In this document: one piece after another, positions 26,757 through 37,598 of the stretch
Layout: the number at the start of each line of letters is the position of its first letter
How positions within the stretch are numbered: position 1 is the stretch's first letter
From: a gamma proteobacterium HIMB30
Lineage (GTDB): Bacteria > Pseudomonadota > Gammaproteobacteria > Pseudomonadales > Litorivicinaceae
DNA length: 64,000 nt
Direction of reading: 5' to 3'
Assembly (NCBI GenBank): GCA_000227525.2
Contig: AGIG01000007.1
Coordinates: 159,987 to 223,986, forward strand
Program-made: the position numbers and the translations under genes
Notes under the pieces: generated by a model
What the model was told of the DNA's origin: nothing
The model's database searches: none
The model's input: only the letters and a program-made list of their open reading frames with translations

Positions 26757-27816
26757 AAGCCACCTCCATCACGCGATCAGCGACCTGTTGTGTGGCTTGA
26801 GGTTTTGCAACAGAACGTGCGGCATGCGCCATCTGCGTCAAATTATCCGGCGCACGAAGGATATCGGAGAGTTTGGCAACGAAGATGTCGAGATCCTTTT
26901 CCTGGATCACAACTGCTGCACCTGCACTTTGCAATTGCTGACCATTTTTCGTTTGATGATCGTCGACGGCGTGCGGAAATGGGATGAGTACCGATGGCAT
27001 GGCAGCGCCTGCTAATTCAGACACCGTCAAAGCGCCAGCACGACAAACAACGATATCTGCCTCTCGGTAGGCTTCATCCATCCGACTGATAAAAGCGACA
27101 ACAGTTGCATCAAGATCAAGTGCCTGATACTGCTTACTGACATGCTGCTGTCCTGACACACCCGACTGATGGGTCACTTCAATTCCGAATTGACTCGCTA
27201 CGGCTTGAAGCTTATCGGGTAATTGCTCATTTAAAGATTTTGCACCTTGTGATCCACCGACCACCAAGATCCGGGTGGTTGTACCGGGTTGACGCTCCTC
27301 AGTAATCCGCTGACGACCCACTGAATCGATTTCTGGGCGAATTGGATTACCGACACACTCAGCCCCCGGGATGACATCCGGAAATGCAGTCAATACCTTG
27401 CTTGCGAATTTCGCCAAATATTGATTCGTCATCCCAGCCACAGCATTCTGTTCATGAATAACAACGGGAACCTTCATGATCTTCGCAGCGATCCCGCCTG
27501 GACCTGCCGGATAACCACCGAAACCAACGCATACCGATGGTTTGAGGCGCACCATGAGCATGAGCGCCTGTATCAGTGAAATACCCAGTCGTATCGGACC
27601 TGTGATCCGCTGGAGTCCATGTTTGCCGCGAAGTCCGCGAACCGCGAGGTAATGGATGGGTATTTGTTTTTCGGGGACCAGTTGTCCTTCGAGACCGTGC
27701 TTTGATCCGATCCAATGGACCGTTTCACCACGCTTGATGAGCTCTTCAGCCACAGCCAGCCCTGGGAAAATATGCCCTCCAGTGCCGCCAGCCATGATGC
27801 AGATTGGTTGTTTCAT
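26749..27816 (-). CDS. murG: UDP-GlcNAc:lipid I N-acetylglucosaminyltransferase
   Basis: The 355-residue GT28 enzyme converts lipid I to lipid II on the cytoplasmic face of the membrane. The first glycine-rich loop is MAGGTGGHIFPGLAVA, the second is GGSQGAKSLNE, and FIDRM-like and CRAGALTVSELA segments form the donor site. It overlaps ftsW by four bases (ATGA). Confidence 0.97.
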   Translation of the reverse strand: MKQPICIMAGGTGGHIFPGLAVAEELIKRGETVHWIGSKHGLEGQLVPEKQIPIHYLAVRGLRGKHGLQRITGPIRLGISLIQALMLMVRLKPSVCVGFGGYPAGPGGIAAKIMKVPVVIHEQNAVAGMTNQYLAKFASKVLTAFPDVIPGAECVGNPIRPEIDSVGRQRITEERQPGTTTRILVVGGSQGAKSLNEQLPDKLQAVASQFGIEVTHQSGVSGQQHVSKQYQALDLDATVVAFISRMDEAYREADIVVCRAGALTVSELAGAAMPSVLIPFPHAVDDHQTKNGQQLQSAGAAVVIQEKDLDIFVAKLSDILRAPDNLTQMAHAARSVAKPQATQQVADRVMEVAYG

Positions 27817-28958
27817 GACCGTCCTCCGGGCAGATTATCCGCGCTAATTCTCGCGATCACGCCGAGACTAACCGCAGTCATGACCAGTGAACTGCCGCCA
27901 TAGCTCAATAATGGAAGGGTTAAACCAGTGGTGGGTGCCAAGCCTATATTGACCGCCAGATTAATGAGTATTTGAAGGGCAATCAGAAGCACTAACCCGT
28001 AGGTGAAATAGGCAGCAAACGGGCGACCACCCAACTCAGCGCGTCGCCCGATCAAAAGGCCACGACAGATCAGATACGTCATGACAGCAACTGTAGTCAG
28101 TGCACCAATAAGCCCAAGCTCCTCAGCCAGGATCGCGAAGACAAAGTCGGTATGCGCCTCTGGCAGGTAGAATAGCTTTTGAACCGAATTACCGAGGCCC
28201 ATCCCAAGCAGCCCTCCTCGACCAAATGCGAGAAGTGCCTGAGTCAGTTGGTAGCCAGCGCCGTATCGATCCGCCCACGGATTGAAGATGGTTTCAATTC
28301 TCTCGAAACGATATGGCTCAATCACTGCCAAAAAGACCAGGCCAAGCACCAGTGCTGAGCCAAAAACAAGATATTGGGTGAACGGCGCGCCGGCGAGTAG
28401 TAACACCCCCATCACCGCACAGCTCAAAACCAAAAGAGTGGCGTAATCCGGTTCCAGTAACAGCAGAACCGCAATCAGGCCAACCACAGCCATTGGTTTC
28501 ACAAACCCGCTGAATTGACGGCGAACTTCTTCAAGCCGTCGAACGAGGTAAGAAGCCAAGAACAACATCATCGTAAACTTTGCAATCTCCGATGGCTGTA
28601 GGTTGAAAAAGCCAAGGTCTAACCATCGGGTTGCGCCCTTCACCGTTAGGCCGATACCTGGGATCAAAATGATGGCGAGAAGCATGATCGATAGCAGTAG
28701 AAAATGCGTCGCGTAGTGGTACCACCAGCGAGTCGGAATCAAATAGGCAACGACACCACCGACCGATGCGATGGCAAGAAATAACCCATGCTTCATTGCA
28801 AAACTGAATGGCTGACCATGCCGATCTGAGGCAACCTCAATTGAACTCGACGCAACCAATAACAACCCAAGACATGCGAGCGCGCAGGCCGCGAGAACAA
28901 AATGAATATCCGGTAGTCCTAAGGGCACGAAATCAGAGCGGCGTATCTCAAACTTCAC
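27813..28958 (-). CDS. ftsW: Lipid II polymerase / SEDS protein FtsW
   Basis: The 381-residue polytopic membrane protein has about ten predicted helices. SEDS-family features include GATRWLDLGFFNLQPSE, a large periplasmic loop with GAGYQLTQALLAFGRGG, FAILAEELGLIGA and the C-terminal GLTLPLLSYGGSS. It polymerises septal glycan with FtsI. It overlaps murG by four bases and murD by 11. Confidence 0.96.
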   Translation of the reverse strand: MKFEIRRSDFVPLGLPDIHFVLAACALACLGLLLVASSSIEVASDRHGQPFSFAMKHGLFLAIASVGGVVAYLIPTRWWYHYATHFLLLSIMLLAIILIPGIGLTVKGATRWLDLGFFNLQPSEIAKFTMMLFLASYLVRRLEEVRRQFSGFVKPMAVVGLIAVLLLLEPDYATLLVLSCAVMGVLLLAGAPFTQYLVFGSALVLGLVFLAVIEPYRFERIETIFNPWADRYGAGYQLTQALLAFGRGGLLGMGLGNSVQKLFYLPEAHTDFVFAILAEELGLIGALTTVAVMTYLICRGLLIGRRAELGGRPFAAYFTYGLVLLIALQILINLAVNIGLAPTTGLTLPLLSYGGSSLVMTAVSLGVIARISADNLPGGRS

Positions 28959-30288
28959 GATGCGCCTCCACTAAGGTCTCAAAGTAATCGCCACGCGCTT
29001 GGTAATTCTGAAATTGATCAAAACTCGCGCAAGCCGGGCTCAACAGCACAACATCGCCAGCGGCCGCCTGTTGGACAGCCAAAGTGAATGCCTCATCCAG
29101 CGTTTCAACAGCCGTGGCCTGATCCCCCAACGCATCAATCAACCGTTGCCGATCTCTTCCAAAAGCAAATACGTGATGACAATGGACGCGAACTGTTTTT
29201 GCCCAGATCGCAAGATCGGCATCTTTGCTCTCGCCGCCGGCAAGCAAGTACACGTGACCGTCTGCTTCAACACTCGAAACTGCGGTTGCAGAGGCTCCAA
29301 CATTGGTCCCTTTAGAATCATTGATAAATCGCACACCTTTTACCGGGGCACGCTCAACCATGCGATGCGGCAGGCCGGCGTATTCAAGCATGGCAGCAAC
29401 AGCAATCGCCTTATCAACACCGACGAGATGACAAATGCCAAAAGCTGCCATCGCATTTTGAATCATGTAACGACCAGACATCGGTAATTCAGAAACAGCC
29501 ATCCATGGTTCGGCACCTAAAGAGATCCATTCCTTCCCATCAACCACCATCACTCCAAACTGATGAAAATCCGGATGCTGTAGCGCAAATTTAATGGTCG
29601 GCGTCTGATCAGGAACCAAGGGCTGCGATAATGGATCGTCCGAGTTGACGACGATGGCACCAACACCCTCGAAGATTCGATGTTTTGCTTGATGGTAGGC
29701 GATCATTGAACCGTGCCAATCCAAATGATCAGGCGACATATTCAGACAGGTCGCGACGGTCGCTTTCAGGCGGCGTGTGCGTTCAAGTTGGAAGCTCGAG
29801 AGCTCAAGTACGGCAATCGATTCATTTGTGCGCTCTGCCAATAAGTCGAGTGCTTGTGGGCCAAGGTTGCCTCCGACTAACACATGTCTTCCGTCAGCTT
29901 TCAGGATCTCCGCAACCAATGAAGTCACGGTCGACTTGGCGTTTGATCCGGTAATTGCGATCAGCGGTTGATTCTCAGGCCAAGCACGCCTGAATACCTG
30001 AATATCACTAATCAAGTGCGCAGAAGTTTGCTCCAAACCGTCGGTCGTTGGCGGGACGCCCGGACTCACAACAATCTCTTCAAAACGATCCAGGTAATCC
30101 GCTTTTAACGGTCCAAAATAGGTTGCAACACCCGGAAACTGTGAACTGAAGTTTTGTTTCAACGCATCTGATTGCCGGGTGTCGGCAATCTCAAATTGAA
30201 TTCCTAACTCCTGAAAATGCCGCGCGACAGCCTGTCCGGTGGGGCCGGCACCGATAATGAGGCGTTTGCTGCTCGCGATCAAAGACAT
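28948..30288 (-). CDS. murD: UDP-N-acetylmuramoylalanine--D-glutamate ligase
   Basis: The 446-residue Mur ligase adds D-glutamate. It has the N-terminal LIIGAGPTGQAVARHF, the ATP loop ITGSNAKSTVTSLVA (variant GSNAKST rather than GTNGKST, common in gammaproteobacterial MurD), SPDHLDWHG, and FINDSKGTNVGAS. It lies three bases after mraY and overlaps ftsW by 11 bases. Confidence 0.97.
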   Translation of the reverse strand: MSLIASSKRLIIGAGPTGQAVARHFQELGIQFEIADTRQSDALKQNFSSQFPGVATYFGPLKADYLDRFEEIVVSPGVPPTTDGLEQTSAHLISDIQVFRRAWPENQPLIAITGSNAKSTVTSLVAEILKADGRHVLVGGNLGPQALDLLAERTNESIAVLELSSFQLERTRRLKATVATCLNMSPDHLDWHGSMIAYHQAKHRIFEGVGAIVVNSDDPLSQPLVPDQTPTIKFALQHPDFHQFGVMVVDGKEWISLGAEPWMAVSELPMSGRYMIQNAMAAFGICHLVGVDKAIAVAAMLEYAGLPHRMVERAPVKGVRFINDSKGTNVGASATAVSSVEADGHVYLLAGGESKDADLAIWAKTVRVHCHHVFAFGRDRQRLIDALGDQATAVETLDEAFTLAVQQAAAGDVVLLSPACASFDQFQNYQARGDYFETLVEAHREV

Positions 30289-30291
30289 TGA

Positions 30292-31374
30292 TTACCTCAA
30301 CTTCAAGGTGGCAAGACCCACCAGAACCAACATCACGGAAATAATCCAGAACCGCACAATCACGCGAGGCTCCGGCCATCCCTTTAATTCAAAGTGATGG
30401 TGAATTGGAGCCATGCGGAATAGGCGTTTGCCAGTGAGCCGGAAACTCGCGACCTGCAGCATCACCGACACTGTCTCGAGCACAAAAATTCCGCCCATAA
30501 TAAAGAGCACCAATTCTTGACGAACCATCACTGCGACCACACCAAGCGCTGCGCCAAGTGACAATGCCCCGACATCGCCCATGAACACCTGAGCGGGATA
30601 GGTGTTAAACCAGAGAAAGCCTAATCCGGCACCGACCATTGCGCCGAGGAAGACAACCAACTCACCGGTCCCTGGGATAAATGGAATGAAGAGATACTGA
30701 GAAAAAATCGCATTACCGGTCAGATAAGCGAAAACACCGAGCGCTCCAGCGACCAAGACAGTCGGCAAAATGGCTAAACCATCCAAACCATCAGTCAGAT
30801 TGACGGCGTTGGATGTTCCCACAATCACAAAATAGGAAAGGATGATGTAACCAAAGCCAAGAGGGATCAAAAGATCTTTGAAAAAAGGCACAAGGAGCGT
30901 GGTCTCAGCCGGAGTTTTCGCAATTTGATACAGCGCGACGGCGGCCACGAGTCCCACAATCGATTGCCCGAGATATTTCGATTTCGCTGAGAGTCCCTTT
31001 GAGTTCCGTAAAACAACTTTTTTCCAGTCATCAACCCAACCGATGACGCCAAATCCCAACATCACAAGAAGAGCAATCCAGACATACTCGTTGGTTAAGT
31101 CACCCCACAGAAGCGTTGAGGCAGTGATACAAACGAGAATTAACACTCCCCCCATTGTGGGAGTCCCCTGCTTCGAAAAATGTGTTTCAGGTCCATCACG
31201 CCGAACCGACTGGCCAATCTGGCGCGTTTCAAGCGAGCGGATTACCCAAGGGCCGACAAATAACGCGGTGATTAATGCGGTGAGAACACCTAAAATTGAA
31301 CGAAGGGTCAAATACTGAAAAACAGCAAAGCCCGGCTCAAATGTACTGAGATAATTGGCTAGCCAAAGCAGCAC
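30292..31374 (-). CDS. mraY: Phospho-N-acetylmuramoyl-pentapeptide transferase
   Basis: The 360-residue polytopic enzyme makes lipid I from UDP-MurNAc-pentapeptide and undecaprenyl phosphate. Family segments are [32 protein letters not shown] with catalytic aspartates, [15 protein letters not shown], and the basic loop [18 protein letters not shown] choose GTG 31374, not the GTG at 31383, because it leaves nine bases after GGAGG, starts like E. coli MraY (M-L-x-W-L-A) and gives the same 360-residue length. Two bases separate it from the murF stop. Confidence 0.96.
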   Translation of the reverse strand: MLLWLANYLSTFEPGFAVFQYLTLRSILGVLTALITALFVGPWVIRSLETRQIGQSVRRDGPETHFSKQGTPTMGGVLILVCITASTLLWGDLTNEYVWIALLVMLGFGVIGWVDDWKKVVLRNSKGLSAKSKYLGQSIVGLVAAVALYQIAKTPAETTLLVPFFKDLLIPLGFGYIILSYFVIVGTSNAVNLTDGLDGLAILPTVLVAGALGVFAYLTGNAIFSQYLFIPFIPGTGELVVFLGAMVGAGLGFLWFNTYPAQVFMGDVGALSLGAALGVVAVMVRQELVLFIMGGIFVLETVSVMLQVASFRLTGKRLFRMAPIHHHFELKGWPEPRVIVRFWIISVMLVLVGLATLKLR

Positions 31375-31376
31375 AG

Positions 31377-32720
31377 CTACCACCCTCCCTGTTGAAGTTT
31401 GAGTGTGTCAATCACACGATCCATACGCGCCGATCTTGATCCCTTCACGAGAATCACATCCGCGTCTCGAGCGCTTTCAATCAAGGATGCACTGACCTCG
31501 TCCTGGGTCGGGAAATACAATGCGTTCTTGCCATAGCCCTTAGCAATTGGATTCGCGGTCCCCGTTGCAATCAGTCGATCAATCCCTTTTGTTTTGGCGT
31601 AGACGCCGAGCGCATGCATTTCCTGTTCGGCCGAATCGCCAAGCTCACTCAGACCACCCATGGTCAACACACGAATCCCAGAACGAGTCGCCAACCAGTC
31701 AATCGCAGCCCTCACAGCTTGTGGACTCGCGTTGTAGGTGTCGTCGATCAATAGGGTTTGTCCCATTTGGATTGGGGTCATGCGACCCGGCTCGATGGAT
31801 GCTGTTTCAAGACCTCGGATGATTGCTTGATCAGTCGCACCGGCAGCGATGGCCATCGCCGACGCAAGTGCTGCGTTTTCCATCAAATGGAGACCGAGCG
31901 TTGGCAATGACGCGTTGATCTCCCGATCGGCATACACCATCCGGATTCGTTGATCAGACACTTGAGACCAGGTCAGATCCGCATGCGCTCGTCCAACACT
32001 GATGATATGACGAGGACCAGCTCTCTCCACCCATTGCTGATACGCAGGCTCCTCGCGATTGAGAATGACTGTGCCGTTGATTGCTGTGTGATCAATGATT
32101 TCACCTTTGCCTTCAATCACACCGTCGAGTGACCCAAAACCCTCAAGGTGAGCAGCTCGCGCATTCAGAAGTGCTGAGATTTGAGGTCGAACAATCGAGG
32201 CCAGATGATCAATCTCACCAATCGCGGACGCCCCAAGTTCAAATAAGGCGTAGCGGTGATGGGAACGAAGTCTTGCCATCGTCAGTGGAACACCCAAATG
32301 ATTGTTTAAATTGCCTTGCGTCACGAGAACCGACTCCGCGCTCGATGCTGTGACCATCTCGGTGAGAATTGATGCCAAAAATCCGCGCGTGCTGGTTTTC
32401 CCTTGGCTTCCGGTGAGGGCGAGGACTTCACCCGCAAATGAATCACGGATTGCGCGTGCGAGATCACTCATCGCCACTTCGGTGTCTTTGACGAAAATAG
32501 ATGGCAATGTTGTTATTGGCTTTGATACCAGTGCTGCAGACGCGCCACTTTCAGCTGCATTCTCAATGAAGTCATGGCCGTCACGCTCAGCCACTAAAGC
32601 AACAAATAAATCCCCTTCAGTCACCTTTCGGCTATCGATTGCCAATCCAGAAATCACCGGATTTCCCTTAGCAGTTCCACCGACAACAGACGCGAGATCA
32701 CACAATGCACTAGGAAGCAT
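31377..32720 (-). CDS. murF: UDP-MurNAc-tripeptide--D-alanyl-D-alanine ligase
   Basis: The 447-residue Mur ligase adds the D-Ala-D-Ala made by Ddl. The ATP loop is [13 protein letters not shown], with the glutamine variant typical of Mur[14 protein letters not shown] and [15 protein letters not shown] are strong MurF signatures. Its start overlaps murE by 11 bases. Confidence 0.96.
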   Translation of the reverse strand: MLPSALCDLASVVGGTAKGNPVISGLAIDSRKVTEGDLFVALVAERDGHDFIENAAESGASAALVSKPITTLPSIFVKDTEVAMSDLARAIRDSFAGEVLALTGSQGKTSTRGFLASILTEMVTASSAESVLVTQGNLNNHLGVPLTMARLRSHHRYALFELGASAIGEIDHLASIVRPQISALLNARAAHLEGFGSLDGVIEGKGEIIDHTAINGTVILNREEPAYQQWVERAGPRHIISVGRAHADLTWSQVSDQRIRMVYADREINASLPTLGLHLMENAALASAMAIAAGATDQAIIRGLETASIEPGRMTPIQMGQTLLIDDTYNASPQAVRAAIDWLATRSGIRVLTMGGLSELGDSAEQEMHALGVYAKTKGIDRLIATGTANPIAKGYGKNALYFPTQDEVSASLIESARDADVILVKGSRSARMDRVIDTLKLQQGGW

Positions 32721-34185
32721 GCTGCACCTCCGAGTTCATCAAGCCGAATAATCTCGCCACCTCTGCGCGGTCGGAATAGACCGCTGTCGTCTGTCCGATG
32801 GTCTGAGTATTTTCATGACCTTTACCAGCCAGCAACACCCAATCATCGGTGGCCGCACTTTCAACCACAAATCGAATGGCTTGCGCTCGATCCAATTCCT
32901 CTAGAACCGGCGCTTTGGTCATGCCTGATCGAATCTCGTCAATAATCTTTTGAGGCGACTCAGAACGCGGATTATCCGAAGTCAAAACAACATGATCCGA
33001 CCATTCTGATGCCACACGACCCATCAACGGTCGCTTGCCGACATCCCGATCTCCGCCACAACCAAATACTGACCAGACCTCGCCATCACAATGGGTCTGA
33101 CACGTTTTAATGGCATTCTCAAGTGCATCAGGTGTGTGCGCATAATCGATCACAACGGTTGCAAAATTTGGCACCCTGAACCACTCCATTCGCCCGGGGG
33201 CAGCCTGTAATTTTGGAATGAGTGCCAGGACTTTCTCGATATCTTCAGGGAATAAAGTGATGATCGCGGCAATCGCAGCCATCATGTTCGATGCGTTAAA
33301 GGCACCCAGCAAACTCGTCTTCAGTTCATAACCCACGCCATTGATCGATACCTGGATTGTCGATCCATGAGCGACGGGCTGAATCGCCTGTATATCGATA
33401 TGCTCCGCACCGTATCCATAGGTGGTGACAGTTGCTGGTCGGGCATGTTCTGTCAGCGTACGACAAAACACGTCGTCAACGTTGAACACCGCCGCCTGCA
33501 AATTAAAATCTCGGAACAACCGCGCCTTCGCTTCGCCGTAGGCCGCCATTGTTTGGTGATAGTCCAAGTGGTCGCGCGTAAGGTTTGTGATCAAGCCGAC
33601 AGTGAAAGGAATACCATCCACACGACCCTGATCCAGTGCGTGCGATGACACTTCCATCGCAACGAAGTTCACTCCTTTGTCACGAAGTACAGCAAATATC
33701 GAAGCGAGCGTGATCGCATCTGGCGTCGTTCGGTCTGATTCGATGATCTTTTCCGCACCAACCGAGACACCCAGTGTTCCAATTCGTGCCGCTTTCAGGC
33801 CAAGTTGGTCGGCCAGTTGTGCAATGAAGTGAACGGTTGTCGTTTTTCCATTGGTTCCGGTCACGCCAACAACGCGCATTCCCGAGCATGGGTTTCCATA
33901 AAATGCGTGCGCGATACGCCCAATCTGACGTCTCAATCCAGAGATATGCAACGCTGGGATCATGTTGGGAACTGCCCCATCCCAATCATCATAGATCACT
34001 ACCGATGCGCCAGATGCGATTGCGGCGTCAATGTAATCCATTCCATGCCCAACCGAGCCCTGGATGGCCACAAAAAGTGTTCCATCGGCCACTTGGCGTG
34101 AGTCAAGAGTAAGCCCTGCCACCTCCACACCTGAAGCTCGGTGATCTTCAATACCGATCGTTGCGAGCAAGCGATCTAAACGCAT
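32710..34185 (-). CDS. murE: UDP-MurNAc-L-Ala-D-Glu--meso-diaminopimelate ligase
   Basis: The 491-residue Mur ligase adds the third residue of the stem peptide. The ATP loop is GVTGTNGKTTTVHF. The motif DNPRSE late in the protein indicates meso-diaminopimelate rather than lysine specificity, matching a Gram-negative wall. FGCGGDRDVGKRPLMG is also present. Its first base is the last base of the ftsI coding region's stop codon. Confidence 0.97.
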   Translation of the reverse strand: MRLDRLLATIGIEDHRASGVEVAGLTLDSRQVADGTLFVAIQGSVGHGMDYIDAAIASGASVVIYDDWDGAVPNMIPALHISGLRRQIGRIAHAFYGNPCSGMRVVGVTGTNGKTTTVHFIAQLADQLGLKAARIGTLGVSVGAEKIIESDRTTPDAITLASIFAVLRDKGVNFVAMEVSSHALDQGRVDGIPFTVGLITNLTRDHLDYHQTMAAYGEAKARLFRDFNLQAAVFNVDDVFCRTLTEHARPATVTTYGYGAEHIDIQAIQPVAHGSTIQVSINGVGYELKTSLLGAFNASNMMAAIAAIITLFPEDIEKVLALIPKLQAAPGRMEWFRVPNFATVVIDYAHTPDALENAIKTCQTHCDGEVWSVFGCGGDRDVGKRPLMGRVASEWSDHVVLTSDNPRSESPQKIIDEIRSGMTKAPVLEELDRAQAIRFVVESAATDDWVLLAGKGHENTQTIGQTTAVYSDRAEVARLFGLMNSEVQHAS

Positions 34186-35879
34186 CAGGGTTCCCTCCCC
34201 GCGAGCATCGACTGATCGAGTTTGTCGGGTGGAATGTCGTAAATTCGCATCACATCATCCATGACATCAGCAAATACAGGGGCTGCAACCTGCCCGCCGT
34301 AGTATTGTTGTGATCTTGGATCATCGACGGAGATGGCCATCACAAACCGAGGATTGGTAATTGGTGCGAGCCCGACGAAACTCGAAATATACTGACGGCT
34401 GGCATAAGATCCGTTGGCATATTTCATCGTTGTTCCGGTTTTGCCACCAACGTGATACATGGGAATCTGGGCTCGTCGCGCTGTACCACCTTCCTCGGTC
34501 ACCGCTTGCAGCATTGGCAAGACTTGCTTCACGGTCTCTTCTTTGAAGATCCGAGTCGGCTTCGGTGTCACACCCTCAGCCAACAAGGTCAATGGCTGCA
34601 AAACGCCACCATTGGCAAACACGCTGTAAGCTTGAGCCAACTGGATCGTTGTAATATTCAAGTTATAGCCGTATGACAGCGCTGCACGATCAAGATCCCG
34701 CCAGGTCGCATAACTCGGTAAAAAACCCTCTTCCTCACCAGGAAATCCAGTGGCAGTCGGTTGCCCAAGTCCCAATAACGCCAAACGATCTCTCAATGCA
34801 GAGGGTTCCATCATCATCGCAATATTGGTGGTACCCACATTGGATGACTTAGCGATCACTGTATTGACATCAATCTCGCCGTAATTACTCATGTCGGCAA
34901 TGACATGCCCTTGCACCTTAAGCCGGCCCGGGGATGTATCGATCAATGTGTCTGACTCAACCAAACCCAGATCGAGCGCAGTCGCAACCGTAAATGGCTT
35001 AATCGGGGAGCCTGGCTCCATCAAGTCAGTCACCGGACGATTGCGGATGCGTTCCGGTGTTCGAGTCGACATGTCATTTGGATTGAATGCGGGCTGTGCT
35101 GCCAGAGCCAGCACTTCACCGCTCCAAGCATCCACCAGAACCGCACTACCACCGGTAGCCCTTGCTCGCGCAACGGCCTCCTTCAGTGCACGGTAGGTTA
35201 AATACTGAAGACGTAAGTCGATTGAGAGTCGAAGGTCTCGACCTTGTTGAACCTCCTGACCTGCGCTGACGTATCGAACAACGTTTGCACGACGATTTTT
35301 GAGCACATGACGCAGCCCATCCTGACCCGATAGCCAGTTGTTGTATGAGAGCTCGAGGCCTTCTTGACCCTGGTCTTCAATATTGGTGAATCCAACGAGG
35401 TGAGATGCGACCTCTCCGGCAGGATAAAATCGACGAAACTGTCGAACGACTTCGACACCCTCAAGCTTCAGATCCTCAATCTGACTTGCGCGCTCCGGCG
35501 TCACATAACGCGACAAATACAGAAAAGGAGAGGGACTTCGAGCAACCCGGTCACGTAGTCTTTCCGGGTCTGCACGCAGCAATGGCGCAAGCTTTTCAGG
35601 CCACGCAGAGTCTGCCAGTTTTTTCGGTCTTACAGCGATTGCGGCGACTGGCGTCGAGATCGCTAAAGGCTGCGCAAAACGATCGGTAATCATGCCACGA
35701 TATGCTGGAATTTTTTGATAGCGAATCGTGATCTCATCACTGATATCACGCAGGTGTTGTGTTTCAAAGACATGCAGCCAGACCAGACGGCCACAGACTG
35801 TTGTCACTAACACCCCGAGAATGGTTCCGACAAACCACAGTCTCCAACGACTTGATGCCTGACGAGTTTGCGTACTCAT
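34185..35879 (-). CDS. ftsI: Septal peptidoglycan transpeptidase FtsI (PBP3)
   Basis: The 564-residue class B penicillin-binding protein has one N-terminal membrane helix (about 12-30), a pedestal domain, and a transpeptidase domain. Active-site motifs are SPIK (S291-K294), the SSN motif in AKSSNVGTTN, and KTGT in GGKTGTTMKY. It crosslinks septal wall with FtsW. It overlaps ftsL by one base (TAATG). Confidence 0.97.
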   Translation of the reverse strand: MSTQTRQASSRWRLWFVGTILGVLVTTVCGRLVWLHVFETQHLRDISDEITIRYQKIPAYRGMITDRFAQPLAISTPVAAIAVRPKKLADSAWPEKLAPLLRADPERLRDRVARSPSPFLYLSRYVTPERASQIEDLKLEGVEVVRQFRRFYPAGEVASHLVGFTNIEDQGQEGLELSYNNWLSGQDGLRHVLKNRRANVVRYVSAGQEVQQGRDLRLSIDLRLQYLTYRALKEAVARARATGGSAVLVDAWSGEVLALAAQPAFNPNDMSTRTPERIRNRPVTDLMEPGSPIKPFTVATALDLGLVESDTLIDTSPGRLKVQGHVIADMSNYGEIDVNTVIAKSSNVGTTNIAMMMEPSALRDRLALLGLGQPTATGFPGEEEGFLPSYATWRDLDRAALSYGYNLNITTIQLAQAYSVFANGGVLQPLTLLAEGVTPKPTRIFKEETVKQVLPMLQAVTEEGGTARRAQIPMYHVGGKTGTTMKYANGSYASRQYISSFVGLAPITNPRFVMAISVDDPRSQQYYGGQVAAPVFADVMDDVMRIYDIPPDKLDQSMLAGREP

Positions 35880-36163
35880 TATGGACGCTCCATCATCATG
35901 ACGTTGTCGCGAGCTGGCGAGTGAAGTGATAAGCGATCACGGGCCATTGCATCGATACGCATGTCAGCCGACACTGCACCACGCTCGAGCATCAATCGCC
36001 CCCATTCAATCGTGAGGCGATTGCGTTCCGCGCGGAGGTCCTGTAACGCTGAGTACATCTGACGCGTTTGATATGCAGTTTCGATGACATAAATCGAAGT
36101 CACGAGCACACTGATGGCCAGTAAGATCGACAGCCAAATGTCTGATCGATGAAACCACTGCAT
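35879..36163 (-). CDS. ftsL: Cell division protein FtsL
   Basis: The 94-residue bitopic protein has a short cytoplasmic N terminus, a membrane helix (about 8-27, SIWLSILLAISVLVTS region) and a periplasmic coiled-coil (about 30-75) that pairs with FtsB. Homology in this family is weak; the assignment rests on size, topology and position between rsmH and ftsI. It overlaps both neighbours by one base. Confidence 0.9.
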   Translation of the reverse strand: MQWFHRSDIWLSILLAISVLVTSIYVIETAYQTRQMYSALQDLRAERNRLTIEWGRLMLERGAVSADMRIDAMARDRLSLHSPARDNVMMMERP

Positions 36164-37089
36164 CAGGCTGCCTCCGTCCGTTCAGCGATTCGAAGCACTG
36201 CGCTTCGCGCTCGCGGATTCAGGCGAAGTTCATCAGGGCTCGCTTTAATCGCTTTGCCAACCAGCTTCAATTTCGGTTGTGCAACGCTGTCAGGCAGAGG
36301 CATCCGCGGATCGCCCTTCGGTGGACGCGATGCGTCACGCAAAGCCCGTTTCACTAACCGATCTTCCAGAGAATGGAAGGAAATCACAGCCAATCGCCCA
36401 CCAACCTCAAGTCGATTCATCGCCGCCTCGAGGCCTTGCTCGACCTCAGTCAACTCACCGTTGATATACAAACGAATCCCCTGAAAGGATCGGGTTGCAG
36501 GATGTTTGTTCTGATCTTTTTTTGGCTGCGCGCTGGTCACAATTTGACTGAGCTGAGTAGTCGTTACGATTGGCGTGAGTTGACGAGCTTCGACGATTGC
36601 TCTGGCAATTCTTCGCGAAAACCGCTCTTCCCCAAATACCCAAAGCACATGTGCAATCTCATCGGCATCCGCACGCGCAATCCAGTCAGCTGCTGATTCG
36701 CCCGTAGTCGGATCCATCCGCATATCCAATGGGCCATCTGCCTGAAAGCTAAAACCACGCTCAGCCTCATCAAGCTGAGGAGACGACACACCAAGGTCCA
36801 TCAAGATCCCATGGACACGACTGACTGCGAGAGAATCAAGCGCCGTCTCAAGTTCTGAGAAAGCCGTATGCACAATCTCAAATCGCGGATCCTCTTGCGC
36901 AAGATCTCGAGCCACAGCGACAGCCGATGGATCACGATCAAATCCGATTAATCGACCATTCGCGCCGAGCTCAGTCAAAATGGCGCGTGAGTGGCCTCCT
37001 CGGCCAAATGTGCAATCGAGATACACCCCGTCATGCTGAATACAGAGGGCAGTCAGCGCTTCGTGAAGTAGCACTGGTATGTGACTCAT
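36163..37089 (-). CDS. rsmH: 16S rRNA (cytosine1402-N4)-methyltransferase
   Basis: The 308-residue SAM-dependent methyltransferase (MraW) modifies C1402 of 16S rRNA. It has HIPVLLHEALTAL at the N terminus, the SAM motif DCTFGRGGHSRAIL, GILMDLGVSSPQLD, and the late SFHSLEDRLVKR. RsmI, which methylates the same nucleotide at the 2' hydroxyl, is encoded just upstream beyond rnpB. The gene starts 11 bases after mraZ. Confidence 0.97.
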   Translation of the reverse strand: MSHIPVLLHEALTALCIQHDGVYLDCTFGRGGHSRAILTELGANGRLIGFDRDPSAVAVARDLAQEDPRFEIVHTAFSELETALDSLAVSRVHGILMDLGVSSPQLDEAERGFSFQADGPLDMRMDPTTGESAADWIARADADEIAHVLWVFGEERFSRRIARAIVEARQLTPIVTTTQLSQIVTSAQPKKDQNKHPATRSFQGIRLYINGELTEVEQGLEAAMNRLEVGGRLAVISFHSLEDRLVKRALRDASRPPKGDPRMPLPDSVAQPKLKLVGKAIKASPDELRLNPRARSAVLRIAERTEAA

Positions 37090-37100
37090 CGCACCCTCCC

Positions 37101-37556
37101 TTAAAGCGACAAATTGATCAGTTCAACAGAGGCATCGTCATCAACTGTTTCGCTGAGGTATGTCTCTGTCATCGAAGTCCAGCGCGCCTCACTCCAGATT
37201 TCGAACTTCTGACCCTGACCGACCAGAATCAATCGTTTATCGAGTTCTGCGTGGTCTCGATGCATTGCAGGGAGGAGAAGACGATTGGCTGCATCGAGAT
37301 CGAGTTCGGTGGCGTAACCCACCATCAGGTGCTGAAGGCGCCGCGCCTGACGGCTAGTTGAGTTCGGAAGCGCATTGACTTGGGATTCAATGACCTCCCA
37401 GTCGGCTAGCGGGTACAGCAAGAGACAGCGATCGAACGGATGCACCGTGAGGACCATATGGCCATCACAACGGTCGGTCACGCGATCCCGGTATTTAGCC
37501 GGTAACGCCACGCGCCCTTTTGCATCAAGATTGATCGGGTTGATCCCGCGAAACAC
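37101..37556 (-). CDS. mraZ: Transcriptional regulator MraZ
   Basis: The 151-residue protein contains two SpoVT/AbrB-like DNA-binding halves with the D-x-K-G-R motif (NLDAKGRVALP) and its second version (LDAANRLLLP). MraZ represses its own dcw promoter. I choose GTG 37556 because AAGGAG lies six bases upstream and V-F-R-G aligns with E. coli M-F-R-G; an upstream TTG at 37574 overlaps the ribosome site. A matching operator ladder lies at 37599-37644. Confidence 0.95.
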   Translation of the reverse strand: MFRGINPINLDAKGRVALPAKYRDRVTDRCDGHMVLTVHPFDRCLLLYPLADWEVIESQVNALPNSTSRQARRLQHLMVGYATELDLDAANRLLLPAMHRDHAELDKRLILVGQGQKFEIWSEARWTSMTETYLSETVDDDASVELINLSL

Positions 37557-37598
37557 TGCCTTCTCCTTGGTCAATTCTGGGTCAGAACACGGTAATTA